Of a stretch of DNA of 64,000 nt, positions 37,057 to 45,589 are shown in pieces. The notes beneath the pieces were generated by a model. That model was not told where the DNA came from, made no database searches, and saw nothing but the letters and a program-made list of their open reading frames with translations. A program made the position numbers and the translations under genes. Source of the DNA: Gemmatimonadota bacterium (lineage in GTDB: Bacteria; Gemmatimonadota; Gemmatimonadetes; Longimicrobiales; Gaopeijiaceae); NCBI GenBank assembly GCA_041390125.1, contig JAWKQN010000004.1, forward strand, positions 1-64,000, read 5' to 3'. The number at the start of each line of letters is the position of its first letter. The stretch's first letter is position 1.

Positions 37057-38327
37057 TCCCGGCGGCGGCTGCCGTCCTTCTGGTCGCGTGTGGCGCAGGC
37101 GCCGCGCGCGATCTCGATCGTGCCGTGCTGCTGGACGGTCGCCGCGAGCTGTCCAGCGCCGTTCCCGCCGAGCCGCTTCCGTGGACCGACCTGCGCTCGG
37201 ACTTCTCGGGCCGCGACACGCTCCTGCTCATCCCGAACTCGCTCTGTTTCCTCGATCGCAGCCTGCTCGTCAGTGACGGCGCCACGGAGCGCATCGACTG
37301 GTTCGACGAGAGCGGCGGCCACGTCCGCTCGGTGGGGCGCGACGGCGAGGGGCCCGGCGAGTTCCGCCGGCTGGAGACCGTCCGCTGCCGCGACGACGGC
37401 ACCGGTTTCATGGCCGTGGATGCGGAGCAGTGGACCGTCCAGTTCTTCGATGGACAGGGACGGTACGAGCAGGTGCTGGAGGCGCCTCCGATCCCCCAGG
37501 GGATCCCGTTCATGGGTGAGTTCGCCCTGGCGCGCGACGGACGCTGGGTCGATTCCTGGTTCAGCGCGGACCTCGGGCCCTACCTGAAGGATCCGGCCGC
37601 CTGGGACGGTGTCCGGCTCGTGCGTGTATGGGGGCCCGACGGCGCGACCATCGGAGGTGTGGGCGAGCCCACGCCCTACGAGGACGTGGTGCTCCGGCGT
37701 GTCTTCAACCACGTGAGCGCGGACTTCGTCGGCGATACGCTGTGGGTCCTGACCCAGGCGGACGCGACCATCCGCGGGTACGACGCGTCCGGCCGTCCGG
37801 TGGGCGAGCCGATCACGCTCCCGGTCTACCACCGTGGGGTGGACCCCGTCGTGATGGTGGGCAGGCCGGTCGCATTCGGCTACCGGCAGAATCGCGCGGT
37901 CTACCAGCCCAACGTGACGGGATTGGCCGCGCTCTCGGGTGGTCGGTTCGCCGTGCTGCGCTTCCGCGAGTGGCGCGAGGTCCAGCGCGGGACGGGGGAC
38001 GGCGGCTACAAGGACTTCTGGCCCCGCTCGTTCGTCGACGTGGTGGACCGGCGGGGTCGGGTGGAGGCGAGCTACGAGCTTCCGGGCCGTGCCGTCACCC
38101 TCGCGTCGGACAAGGGCGACCGCGTGGCGGTGATCACGGAGGAGCTCGAGACCGCGGTCCGAACCGTCCTCGTCTCGGCGCTACCCGGCGTCGATCCACG
38201 CGCGTCGCGGACCCCGGTCCTGCTCGCGGCCGGTCCCCCGGATCCCGCGCCCCGCGGTCGTGGCGAGGCATCCGACGCCGGCCCGTTCCGCCTCGCCTCT
38301 GCCGGCGGAGGTGCGTTGCAGCAGTGA
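37032..38327 (+). CDS. Six-bladed beta-propeller lipoprotein
   Basis: 431 aa. Lipobox LLVAC follows a short basic start (MHRRGRVLIP). The body has repeated strand patterns typical of TolB-like/NHL six-bladed propellers, such as SLLVSDGATERIDWFDESGG, SVGRDGEGPGEF and DTLWVLTQADATIRGYDASG. It should lie at the membrane facing the periplasm and bind a ligand or partner protein. The ATG lies inside the preceding gene (25-bp overlap), so expression is linked to the CPWC protein. Confidence 0.75.
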   Translation: MHRRGRVLIPAAAAVLLVACGAGAARDLDRAVLLDGRRELSSAVPAEPLPWTDLRSDFSGRDTLLLIPNSLCFLDRSLLVSDGATERIDWFDESGGHVRSVGRDGEGPGEFRRLETVRCRDDGTGFMAVDAEQWTVQFFDGQGRYEQVLEAPPIPQGIPFMGEFALARDGRWVDSWFSADLGPYLKDPAAWDGVRLVRVWGPDGATIGGVGEPTPYEDVVLRRVFNHVSADFVGDTLWVLTQADATIRGYDASGRPVGEPITLPVYHRGVDPVVMVGRPVAFGYRQNRAVYQPNVTGLAALSGGRFAVLRFREWREVQRGTGDGGYKDFWPRSFVDVVDRRGRVEASYELPGRAVTLASDKGDRVAVITEELETAVRTVLVSALPGVDPRASRTPVLLAAGPPDPAPRGRGEASDAGPFRLASAGGGALQQ

Positions 38328-38447
38328 AGCCCCGGACGGGCCGCGTGTCGCTCCCGGCCCGCCCTGCAAGACCGGTTCAGACGGTGCGCCGACAGGTCGC
38401 GCCGCTCTCCCCCTGAACGGGGCGCCCCCGGCGCCCGCGGTTGTCTC

Positions 38448-39485
38448 ATGGGCATGATCAAGACAGTGCGATCTGTGGGCGCGCTCCAGGGAGCGCGCGT
38501 ATGTCCCTCGCGCATGGTGGGGCATCCGCAGCAGATGCTCACCCTGGACGAGGATCACCTCGTCCTGCTGAACGAGACCGCCCCACCCGCGCTACGCGTG
38601 GTGGACGTCGCGCGTGCACGGGTGGTGCGGCAGAGCGGGAGCCGGGGCCACGCGCCCGGGGCCTTCCTGGGGCCGCGCTCGCTGACACGCAGACCGGGCG
38701 ACGCCGGCGGGGTGTGGGCCTTCGACTCCGTCCTGCAGCGTCTGACCCGCTTCGAGGTGGGAGAGGTCGCGTTCGCGCTCCCGGCGCGCCAGCCTGCGCC
38801 CGAGGTCGTGGCCCTCGACGCGCGTCACCCCGTCCAGCAGGCGGAATGGGACGCCGACACGGTCGTGAGCACGGGGGCCTTTCCGTCGGGGCGGCTGGCC
38901 CGCTTCGACGCCGACGGGCGGCTGCTCGAGCAGTTCGGCACCGTGCCGGGAGATCCCGACGAGGACATCGCAACGCGTCACCGCGGCTACGACTCCGTGC
39001 TGCGCGTGCACCCGGACGGCGGACTCTACGTGCTGGCCACCCGCCGCGCCGACCGCCTCGAGATCCTGGGCGCGGAGGGCAGCGTGCTGGCATCGGCGCC
39101 CAGACTGCAGGAGTTCGAGCCCCACTACCGGGTGGACCGGACGTTCGGCCGCCCGGTGGCCCTCTTCGATGAGCGGACGCGCACCGGCTACCTGGACGTC
39201 GTGGCGCGGCGCGACCGCATCGTGGCGCTCTATTCCGGTCGCCGGCCCCTGGAGTGCGGGTCGGCTGCGGCCGCGGGCCGTCTGGTCGTCGAGCTGGGCT
39301 GGGACCTGACCCTGCGCCGCGCGTTCGAGCTCGACCACGATGCGGTGGCCATCGCGCTGTCGCCCTGTGGTCGCACGCTGTTCACGGCCGTGCGCGATCC
39401 GGGTCCCGGCCTCCTGCGCTACGCGCCCGAAGCGGAGCGGATGCAGGCCCGCGTCATCCCGTTCCCCGCCGCGCGGGTGGTCTGA
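38448..39485 (+). CDS. TolB-like propeller protein without signal peptide
   Basis: 345 aa. Propeller-type repeats are visible (LRVVDVARARVV, GGVWAFDSVLQRLTRFEVG, RLARFDADGRLLEQFG, GLYVLATRRADRLEILGAEG). It contains SRGHAPGAFLGPRSL, the turn often seen in six-bladed NHL-like proteins. No signal sequence is evident, so it may be cytoplasmic, or the start may be misassigned. It follows the propeller lipoprotein by 120 bp on the same strand. Function unknown; it is probably a divergent relative of its neighbour. Confidence 0.65.
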   Translation: MGMIKTVRSVGALQGARVCPSRMVGHPQQMLTLDEDHLVLLNETAPPALRVVDVARARVVRQSGSRGHAPGAFLGPRSLTRRPGDAGGVWAFDSVLQRLTRFEVGEVAFALPARQPAPEVVALDARHPVQQAEWDADTVVSTGAFPSGRLARFDADGRLLEQFGTVPGDPDEDIATRHRGYDSVLRVHPDGGLYVLATRRADRLEILGAEGSVLASAPRLQEFEPHYRVDRTFGRPVALFDERTRTGYLDVVARRDRIVALYSGRRPLECGSAAAAGRLVVELGWDLTLRRAFELDHDAVAIALSPCGRTLFTAVRDPGPGLLRYAPEAERMQARVIPFPAARVV

Positions 39486-39515
39486 GCGCGGGGACCCGGT
39501 CGTCCCAGGATCGCA

Positions 39516-39545
39516 TTGACCCTCCATAGCCACCCCCCGTACGCT
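39516..39545 (+). promoter_or_regulatory. Promoter for the efflux operon
   Basis: TTGACC (39516-39521), 18 bp, TACGCT (39540-39545), giving a start near 39552 and a leader of about 130 nt before the adaptor gene. The same 18-bp spacing and -35 are seen ahead of the IscA-like gene. Confidence 0.5.
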
Positions 39546-39679
39546 TCTCGGCACGGGCGGGTCTCCCGCCAGTGGCAACGCTGGGCCGTGAGCGCGCATC
39601 CCAACGGGAGCGTTGCGGCGCTGCGGGCGTGTCCCCGCCGACCTCCGGTCCGGCGGATCCACAGGCGGAAGGTGGCCTC

Positions 39680-40873
39680 ATGACGTTCTCCAGGCAGACG
39701 CTGGGCGGATTCACGGTCCTTCTCATCCTGGCCGCACTCACCACGGGCGTGTACTTCAGGTTGCGCGGGGAGACGCCCGAAGGCGAGGCTGCCGCGTCCA
39801 CGGAAGAGACGGACGACCCCACCGCAGAGACCTCGGCGTCGCTCCAGTTCTCCACCCAGGGGGCCGTGCCGGTCGTGGGACGCGAGGTCCGGCGGGACAC
39901 CCTGTGGATCTCGGTCACGGCGGACGGACGGGCGGAGCCCATCCGGGAGGCGCGGGTCAACGCGCTCGTGGCGGGAGAGATCCGCTCGGTGGACGTGCGC
40001 GAGAGCGACGCCGTCGGCGAGGGCGCAACGCTGATCCGGATCGACTCGACGGAGTACGCGCTCGAGGTCGCGCGCAACCGTAGCGAGGTCCTGGCGGCGG
40101 AGGCGCAGTACCGCCAGAAGATCCTGTTCGACGAGGAGATCCCCGATCCCGCCCTGCGCGCCGAGCGCGAGCGCTTCGCCCGGTCGATCAGCGGATTCGA
40201 TCGCGCCCAGGTGGCGCTCGAGGTGGCCGAGCTCGCGCTGCAGCGTACCCGTGTCCGCGCCCCGTTCGCCGGGCGGGTCGCGGACCTCAAGGTCGTGCCC
40301 GGCCAGTTCGTGTCCGAGGGCACCGAGCTGCTCACGCTGGTGGACCTCGACCCCATCAAGGTGGAGGCCCAGGTCCTCGAGAAGGACCTGAGCCTCCTCT
40401 CGCGGGGTCGGCGCGCGCGGGTGACGTTCACGGCCCTCCCGGACGAGGTGTTCTCCGGCACGCTGGAGACCATCAACCCGGTCGTCGATCCCGAGACCGG
40501 CAGCGCTCGGGTCACGCTCCACCTGCGCAATCCACAAGGGCGTATCAAACCCGGCATGTACGCCCGCGTCTCGCTGGAAGCGCAGCACTTCCCGGACCGC
40601 ATCCTGGTCCCACGCAGCGCCGTCCTGGAACGGGACGGACGGCCCATGCTCTTCGTGGCCCGACCCGACGGGGACATCCTCCGATCGGAGTGGCGCTACG
40701 TCACACCGGGGCGTGAGAACGAGACGCTCGTCGAGATCCTCGACAACCCGGACACGCGCATGGTCGAGCCGGGCGAGATCGTCCTGGTGGAGGGGCACAC
40801 CTACCTCATCCACGACGCGGTCATCCGGTTGGAGGAGACCCTCGCGCCAGGGCAGGGGAGACCCGGCCGATGA
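39680..40873 (+). CDS. RND efflux periplasmic adaptor subunit
   Basis: 397-aa membrane fusion protein that bridges RND permease and TolC-type channel. An N-terminal TM (about 10-28) is followed by an acidic linker. The lipoyl-like halves are EARVNALVAGEIRSVDVRESDAV and TRVRAPFAGRVADLKVVPGQFV around an alpha-hairpin. Next come the beta-barrel domain (LEKDLSLLSRGRRARV) and the membrane-proximal domain with IKPGMYARVSL. ATGA overlap with the channel gene begins a four-gene operon. Confidence 0.92.
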   Translation: MTFSRQTLGGFTVLLILAALTTGVYFRLRGETPEGEAAASTEETDDPTAETSASLQFSTQGAVPVVGREVRRDTLWISVTADGRAEPIREARVNALVAGEIRSVDVRESDAVGEGATLIRIDSTEYALEVARNRSEVLAAEAQYRQKILFDEEIPDPALRAERERFARSISGFDRAQVALEVAELALQRTRVRAPFAGRVADLKVVPGQFVSEGTELLTLVDLDPIKVEAQVLEKDLSLLSRGRRARVTFTALPDEVFSGTLETINPVVDPETGSARVTLHLRNPQGRIKPGMYARVSLEAQHFPDRILVPRSAVLERDGRPMLFVARPDGDILRSEWRYVTPGRENETLVEILDNPDTRMVEPGEIVLVEGHTYLIHDAVIRLEETLAPGQGRPGR

Positions 40874-42234
40874 GGCTGCGCGCGCTTGGGCTGCTGTGCG
40901 CCCTCGCCGCGGGCGGACCGCCGGCCCTCGCGGCGCAGCAGCCCGCGCCCCTCACGCTCGAGCAGGCATTGGAGCGCGCCCGGACCGGCAATCCCGAGTA
41001 TCGCGCCGCGCTCAACAACCTGGAGCTGACGGTGCCGGAGACGCGACAGGCCTGGGGCGCGTTCCTGCCCGAGCTTTCACTGTCGGCAGGGACCAACGGC
41101 GGGTTCGTGCGTCAGCTCGTCGGAACGGACGACTTCGGCAACCCGGTGGCCAACCCCAACGCCCAGACGCGCTACAACTCGGGCTCCCGTCAGGGCCTCA
41201 GCATCAGCATGCCGCTGTTCGAGGGCGGACGTCGCTTCCACGCCCTGGGCGAGGCGCGCGCCGCCGGTGAGGCGCGGCGCTGGACGGCCACCGCGGAGCT
41301 CGTGCGCGTGGCCGCGCAGGTGGAGCGCGACTTCTTCGCGGCGCAGCGCCAGCAGGAACTGTTGGCGATCGAAGAGGAGCTCCTCGAGGAGAACCGCAGG
41401 GACCTCGATGCCACGGAGCGCCTCTTCGCGCTGGCCGCCAAGAGCCGCAGCGACGTCCTCGGTGCCCAGCTGGCCGTGCGTCGCCAGGAGGTGGAGGTGC
41501 GGAGCGCCTCGGGGGAGCGCGCCAAGGCCCTGCTCTCGCTGGAGGCGGCGGTGGGGGGGGCGGCGCCCGTGGGCGCCGTGGCGCCGGCGGCGCTGGACCT
41601 CTTCGACCCGGCCGCGCTGGACATCGATGCCCTGGTGGAGCGTGCGGTGGCCACCAGCCCCGTGGTGCGCGGCGCGGAAGCCGGGCAGCTGGCGTCCAAC
41701 GCGAGCGCCGCCGCGGCCCGCGCGGCGCGCTGGCCGTCCGTGAGCCTGTCGGGAGGGCTCGGGCGCGGGACGTTCGGGCCCGACGCGGACGCCCTGTTCG
41801 ACCTGACGCCCGACGACCAGTCGCAGGGGTCGTTGGAGCTGTCGCTCCGCATCCCCCTCTTCAGTCGCTTCCAGACGTCGTATCAGATCGCCCAGGCGGA
41901 AGTCGCGTCGCGCAACGCGCAGGAGACCACGCGCCAGCGCCGCCTGGAGGTGGAGCGTGACGTGCGGCAGGCGTCGATCGACCTGGACAACGCCTATGAA
42001 CAGGTCCAGACCACCGCGCAGGCCCAGGAGGTCGCCGACGAGCGTCTGCGCCTCGTGCGCGAGGAGTACCGCCTGGCCGTGAAGTCGTTCGAGGACCTCC
42101 AGGCCGCCGTGCGTGAAGCCGCCGAGGCTCGCCGGGCCGCCGTCTCCGCCCGCTACGACTTCGTGCTGGCGCGCGTCGCGCTGGAAACGGCGGTCGGGGC
42201 ACCGATCCGGCCCGGCGCGCCGGAGCCGGACTGA
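40870..42234 (+). CDS. TolC-family outer membrane channel
   Basis: 454 aa with a signal peptide ending LAAQQ. Two outer-membrane efflux (OEP) repeats are present, seen in LTLEQALERARTGNPEYRAA near the start and the matching LDIDALVERAVATSPVVRGA near residue 250. Each is followed by long amphipathic helices that build the periplasmic tunnel. It forms the exit duct for the two permeases encoded downstream. Its stop is one base before the GTG of the first permease. Confidence 0.92.
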   Translation: MRLRALGLLCALAAGGPPALAAQQPAPLTLEQALERARTGNPEYRAALNNLELTVPETRQAWGAFLPELSLSAGTNGGFVRQLVGTDDFGNPVANPNAQTRYNSGSRQGLSISMPLFEGGRRFHALGEARAAGEARRWTATAELVRVAAQVERDFFAAQRQQELLAIEEELLEENRRDLDATERLFALAAKSRSDVLGAQLAVRRQEVEVRSASGERAKALLSLEAAVGGAAPVGAVAPAALDLFDPAALDIDALVERAVATSPVVRGAEAGQLASNASAAAARAARWPSVSLSGGLGRGTFGPDADALFDLTPDDQSQGSLELSLRIPLFSRFQTSYQIAQAEVASRNAQETTRQRRLEVERDVRQASIDLDNAYEQVQTTAQAQEVADERLRLVREEYRLAVKSFEDLQAAVREAAEARRAAVSARYDFVLARVALETAVGAPIRPGAPEPD

Positions 42235-42235
42235 C

Positions 42236-45200
42236 GTGTCGCTTCCCCGCGGCTCGACGCGGCGTCCCGTTGCGGTGGCGATGCTCTACCTGAGCGTCGT
42301 CCTGCTCGGGCTCATCTCCTATTTCCGTCTGCCCATCGACCTCCTCCCGGACGTCAGCTATCCGCGCCTCGTGGTCTACACGTCCTATCCGGACGTGGCC
42401 CCGGCCGAGGTCGAGCGCCTCGTCACCGAGCGCATCGAAGGCCAGGCGGCGGCTGTGCCGGGTGTCGAGCGCGTCACGTCCGTGAGCCGTGAGGGCGTGA
42501 GTCTGGTGACCCTCCGCTTCGCGTGGGGGACGGACATGGACTTTGCGACGCTCGACCTGCGCGAGCGGCTGGACAACGTGCGGGATCAGCTGCCCGAGAG
42601 CGCGGCCCGGTCGCGACCGCGCATCCTGCGCGTGGATCCCGAGTCGGAGCCCATCCTGGCCTTGTCGGTGACGGGTGGGGCCGACCTCTGGCAGACCAAG
42701 GAGCTGACGGAGACGGTCGTGCGCCGCCGGCTCGAGCAGCTGGACGGCGTAGCCGAGGCGTCCGTGACCGGCGGCCTGGACCGCGAGATCCAGGTGGAGG
42801 TGGATCCCGAGCTGCTCGACGTCTACAACGTCACGCTCGAGCAGATCGCCTCCGCGCTGGCCGCTGCCAACTACAGCGCGCCGGGCGGGACCATCCTGAG
42901 GGGCCGCTATCGGTATCCGCTGCGCACGCTGGGGGAGTTCCAGACCGTCGCCGAGATCGGCGACGTGGTCGTGGCGCGCCAGCCCATCTTCGCGGATGCG
43001 GCCCGCGAGGAGCAGGCCGGCGCCCGACTCGTGCGTCTGGCCGACGTGGCCCGGGTGATCGACGGGTACTCCGACCGCGAGTCCCTCGCGCGCTACGGAG
43101 GCAGCGAGGCGGTGGGGCTTCTCGTGTTCAAGGAGTCCGGCGCCAACACCGTCTCCGTGGCCCGCGACGTGGAGACGGTGCTGACCCAGCTCCGGTCCGA
43201 GTATCCCACGTTGCGGCTCGACGTCGCCTCCACACAGGCGGCGTTCATCTCCGACTCCATCAGCAACGTCGTGCAGGCGCTCGTGCTGGGAGGCCTGTTG
43301 GCCTTCCTGGTGCTGTTCTTCTTCCTGCGCGACCCGCGCTACCCGGTGGGTGTGGCGCTGGCCATCCCCATCTCGGTCATCGGCACCTTCGCCCTCATGG
43401 AGGGATTCGACGTCTCGCTCAACATCATGAGCCTCGGTGGGCTGGCGCTCGGGGTGGGCATGCTGGTGGACAACTCGATCGTCGTGCTCGAGAACGTCTT
43501 CCGGCACCGCGAGCTGGGTGCGGCACCGGAAGAGGCCGCTGCCCTGGGCGCCGAGGAGGTCCAGGGTGCGATCACGGCGTCCACGCTCACGACCATCGCC
43601 GTGTTCGGACCCATCATCTACGTGGAAGGCGTGGCGGGTCAGCTGTTCCGCGACCTGTCGCTCACCGTCGCCTTCTCGCTCCTGATGAGCCTCCTGGTCG
43701 CCCTGACCCTCCTTCCGGCCGTCGCGGCGCGCTTCGCCGCCGGTCCGCGCGAGGCGCCCGCGCCCCGTCCCCGGCCACGCTGGCGGGAGGTCCGCGCCGC
43801 GGCCCCGGTGGGCGTCCGGGGCGTTCCGCTCCGGGCCGTCCTGGCGGCCCGCTGGGTGGGCGCCCTGCTGATCTGGGGCCTCCTCGACCGGCTGCTCCCC
43901 TTCGTGCTGGCTCTTCTCGTCTTCTGGGCCGGCCTGGTCGCCCGGCTGCTCCGTCCCCTCACCACACGTGCCTTCGCGGGCTTCGACCGCGGGTATGCCG
44001 TCTTCGAGTCCGGGTACCACCGGATCCTCGAGTCCGCTCTGGACCGGAAGGCCGTGGTGGTGGGGAGCGCGGTGGCCGGGCTGGCCGTGGCCGCCCTCGT
44101 GGGCGCGCTCCTCGACCGGGACGTGCTTCCCGATGTGGACCAGGGCAGCTTCACCGTCCACCTGGCCCTCGAACAGGGGACGAGCCTCGAGACCACGACC
44201 GAGGTGGCCTCCCAGCTGGAGCAGGCCCTCCTGGACGACCCGGACGTGGAGACCGTCTTCACGCGGGTCGGGCGTGACGTGCGCGCCTACGCCGAGAGCG
44301 ACGAGGACCGCGGTCTGCACACGGCGACCCTGGACGTGCGGCTCCGTCCCGGCGCACACACGGCGGTGGTGGCCGAGCGCGCCCGCCACCCGGACCTGCC
44401 CCTCCCGGTGGGTGCGCTGTCCGTTCGGGAGGGGGAAGCGACCGCGCTGGGGCGCCTGCTCGGCGGCGCGGAGGCGGACATCGCGGTGCGGATCCGCGGG
44501 GAGGACCTGGAAGGGGCCTACCGGAGCGCCCAGGAGATCGAGGCCCGCCTGGCCGGGGTGGCCCGCCTGGGCAATGTGCGCATCGGACAGACCCACGGGC
44601 GGCCCCAGTACCAGGTCGAGGTCCTGCGCGAGCAGGCGGCCCGCTACGGCATCGAGCCGCGCCTGGTCGCCGAGACGGTGGAGCGCGCCATGCGGGGTGC
44701 GAGCGCCACGGAGTTCGTGGACTTCGATCGCAAGATCGACGTCGTGGTGCGTCTGCCGGACGACCACCGCTTCTCGGTGGCCTCGCTCGACCTGCTGCGC
44801 GTGCAGGGCGTGCCGCTCCGGGAGCTCGTGCGGGTCCGCGAGGCGCTGGCGCCGTCGGAGGTCCGGCGGGAGGACCAGGGCCGGGTGACCACCGTGCTGG
44901 CGGACGTCGTCGACGGCGGACTCGCCGACGCGCTCACGGCGGTGCAGGGTGCGCTGGGTGGCCTCGTCCTGCCGCGCGGGCTGCGTGTGGAGGTGGGGGG
45001 GGAGAACGAGGAGATGCGGCGCTCGTTCCGGGATCTGGCCTTCGCGTTCGGTCTTGCGCTCCTGCTCGTCTACATGATCCTCGCTGCCCAGTTCGAATCG
45101 TTCGCGCACCCGTTCACGATCCTGACGGCGGTGCCGTTGGCGCTCGTGGGGGCGCTGCTGGCGCTGGCGCTGACGGGGCAGGGACTCAACACCATGAGCC

Positions 45201-45589
45201 TGATCGGCATGGTGATCCTCGTCGGCATCGTGGTGAACGACTCCATCGTGAAGGTGGACTTCATCCGCCAGGCGCGGGCGCGGGGAGCCCCGTTGCGGGA
45301 GGCCATCCTCGAGGCCGGCCGTGTGCGCCTCCGCCCCATCCTGATGACCACCATCACCACCGTGCTGGGCCTCCTGCCCATGGCGCTCGGCATCGGTCGG
45401 GGAGCCGACCTGCGGGCGCCGCTGGCGATCGCGGTCATCGGCGGCCTCATGCTGGCCACCGCGCTCACGCTCATCGTGGTGCCCGTCGTCTACGCGGTCG
45501 TGGAGGGCGGGATGGCGGCACGGGACGTCCCGGTGGGGGTGGAGGCCGATCTGGCCGCCACGCCCCGGCCGGTCGGAGCGCGCCTGTGA
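42236..45589 (+). CDS. RND multidrug efflux permease, first of pair
   Basis: 1117-aa proton-driven inner-membrane pump of the HAE-1/AcrB type. TM1 is preceded by STRRPVAVAM. The porter-domain stretch SYPRLVVYTSYPDVAPAEVE, the TM4 charge motif GMLVDNSIVVLENVF and the TM10 motif VGIVVNDSIVKVDFI are all typical. An additional hydrophobic stretch (AARWVGALLIWGLLDRLL and FVLALLVFWAGLVARLL) is inserted in the cytoplasmic loop between TM6 and TM7, making it about 75 residues longer than usual. Start is GTG; the stop overlaps the next permease as GTGA. Confidence 0.93.
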   Translation: MSLPRGSTRRPVAVAMLYLSVVLLGLISYFRLPIDLLPDVSYPRLVVYTSYPDVAPAEVERLVTERIEGQAAAVPGVERVTSVSREGVSLVTLRFAWGTDMDFATLDLRERLDNVRDQLPESAARSRPRILRVDPESEPILALSVTGGADLWQTKELTETVVRRRLEQLDGVAEASVTGGLDREIQVEVDPELLDVYNVTLEQIASALAAANYSAPGGTILRGRYRYPLRTLGEFQTVAEIGDVVVARQPIFADAAREEQAGARLVRLADVARVIDGYSDRESLARYGGSEAVGLLVFKESGANTVSVARDVETVLTQLRSEYPTLRLDVASTQAAFISDSISNVVQALVLGGLLAFLVLFFFLRDPRYPVGVALAIPISVIGTFALMEGFDVSLNIMSLGGLALGVGMLVDNSIVVLENVFRHRELGAAPEEAAALGAEEVQGAITASTLTTIAVFGPIIYVEGVAGQLFRDLSLTVAFSLLMSLLVALTLLPAVAARFAAGPREAPAPRPRPRWREVRAAAPVGVRGVPLRAVLAARWVGALLIWGLLDRLLPFVLALLVFWAGLVARLLRPLTTRAFAGFDRGYAVFESGYHRILESALDRKAVVVGSAVAGLAVAALVGALLDRDVLPDVDQGSFTVHLALEQGTSLETTTEVASQLEQALLDDPDVETVFTRVGRDVRAYAESDEDRGLHTATLDVRLRPGAHTAVVAERARHPDLPLPVGALSVREGEATALGRLLGGAEADIAVRIRGEDLEGAYRSAQEIEARLAGVARLGNVRIGQTHGRPQYQVEVLREQAARYGIEPRLVAETVERAMRGASATEFVDFDRKIDVVVRLPDDHRFSVASLDLLRVQGVPLRELVRVREALAPSEVRREDQGRVTTVLADVVDGGLADALTAVQGALGGLVLPRGLRVEVGGENEEMRRSFRDLAFAFGLALLLVYMILAAQFESFAHPFTILTAVPLALVGALLALALTGQGLNTMSLIGMVILVGIVVNDSIVKVDFIRQARARGAPLREAILEAGRVRLRPILMTTITTVLGLLPMALGIGRGADLRAPLAIAVIGGLMLATALTLIVVPVVYAVVEGGMAARDVPVGVEADLAATPRPVGARL

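Noticed and set aside
36312..38327. Methylamine dehydrogenase (mau) genes
   Set aside because: The gene types are similar (small Cys-rich subunit, thioredoxin-like, propeller) but the peptide is far too short for MauA and lacks its Trp pair for TTQ; mauE and mauG are absent.
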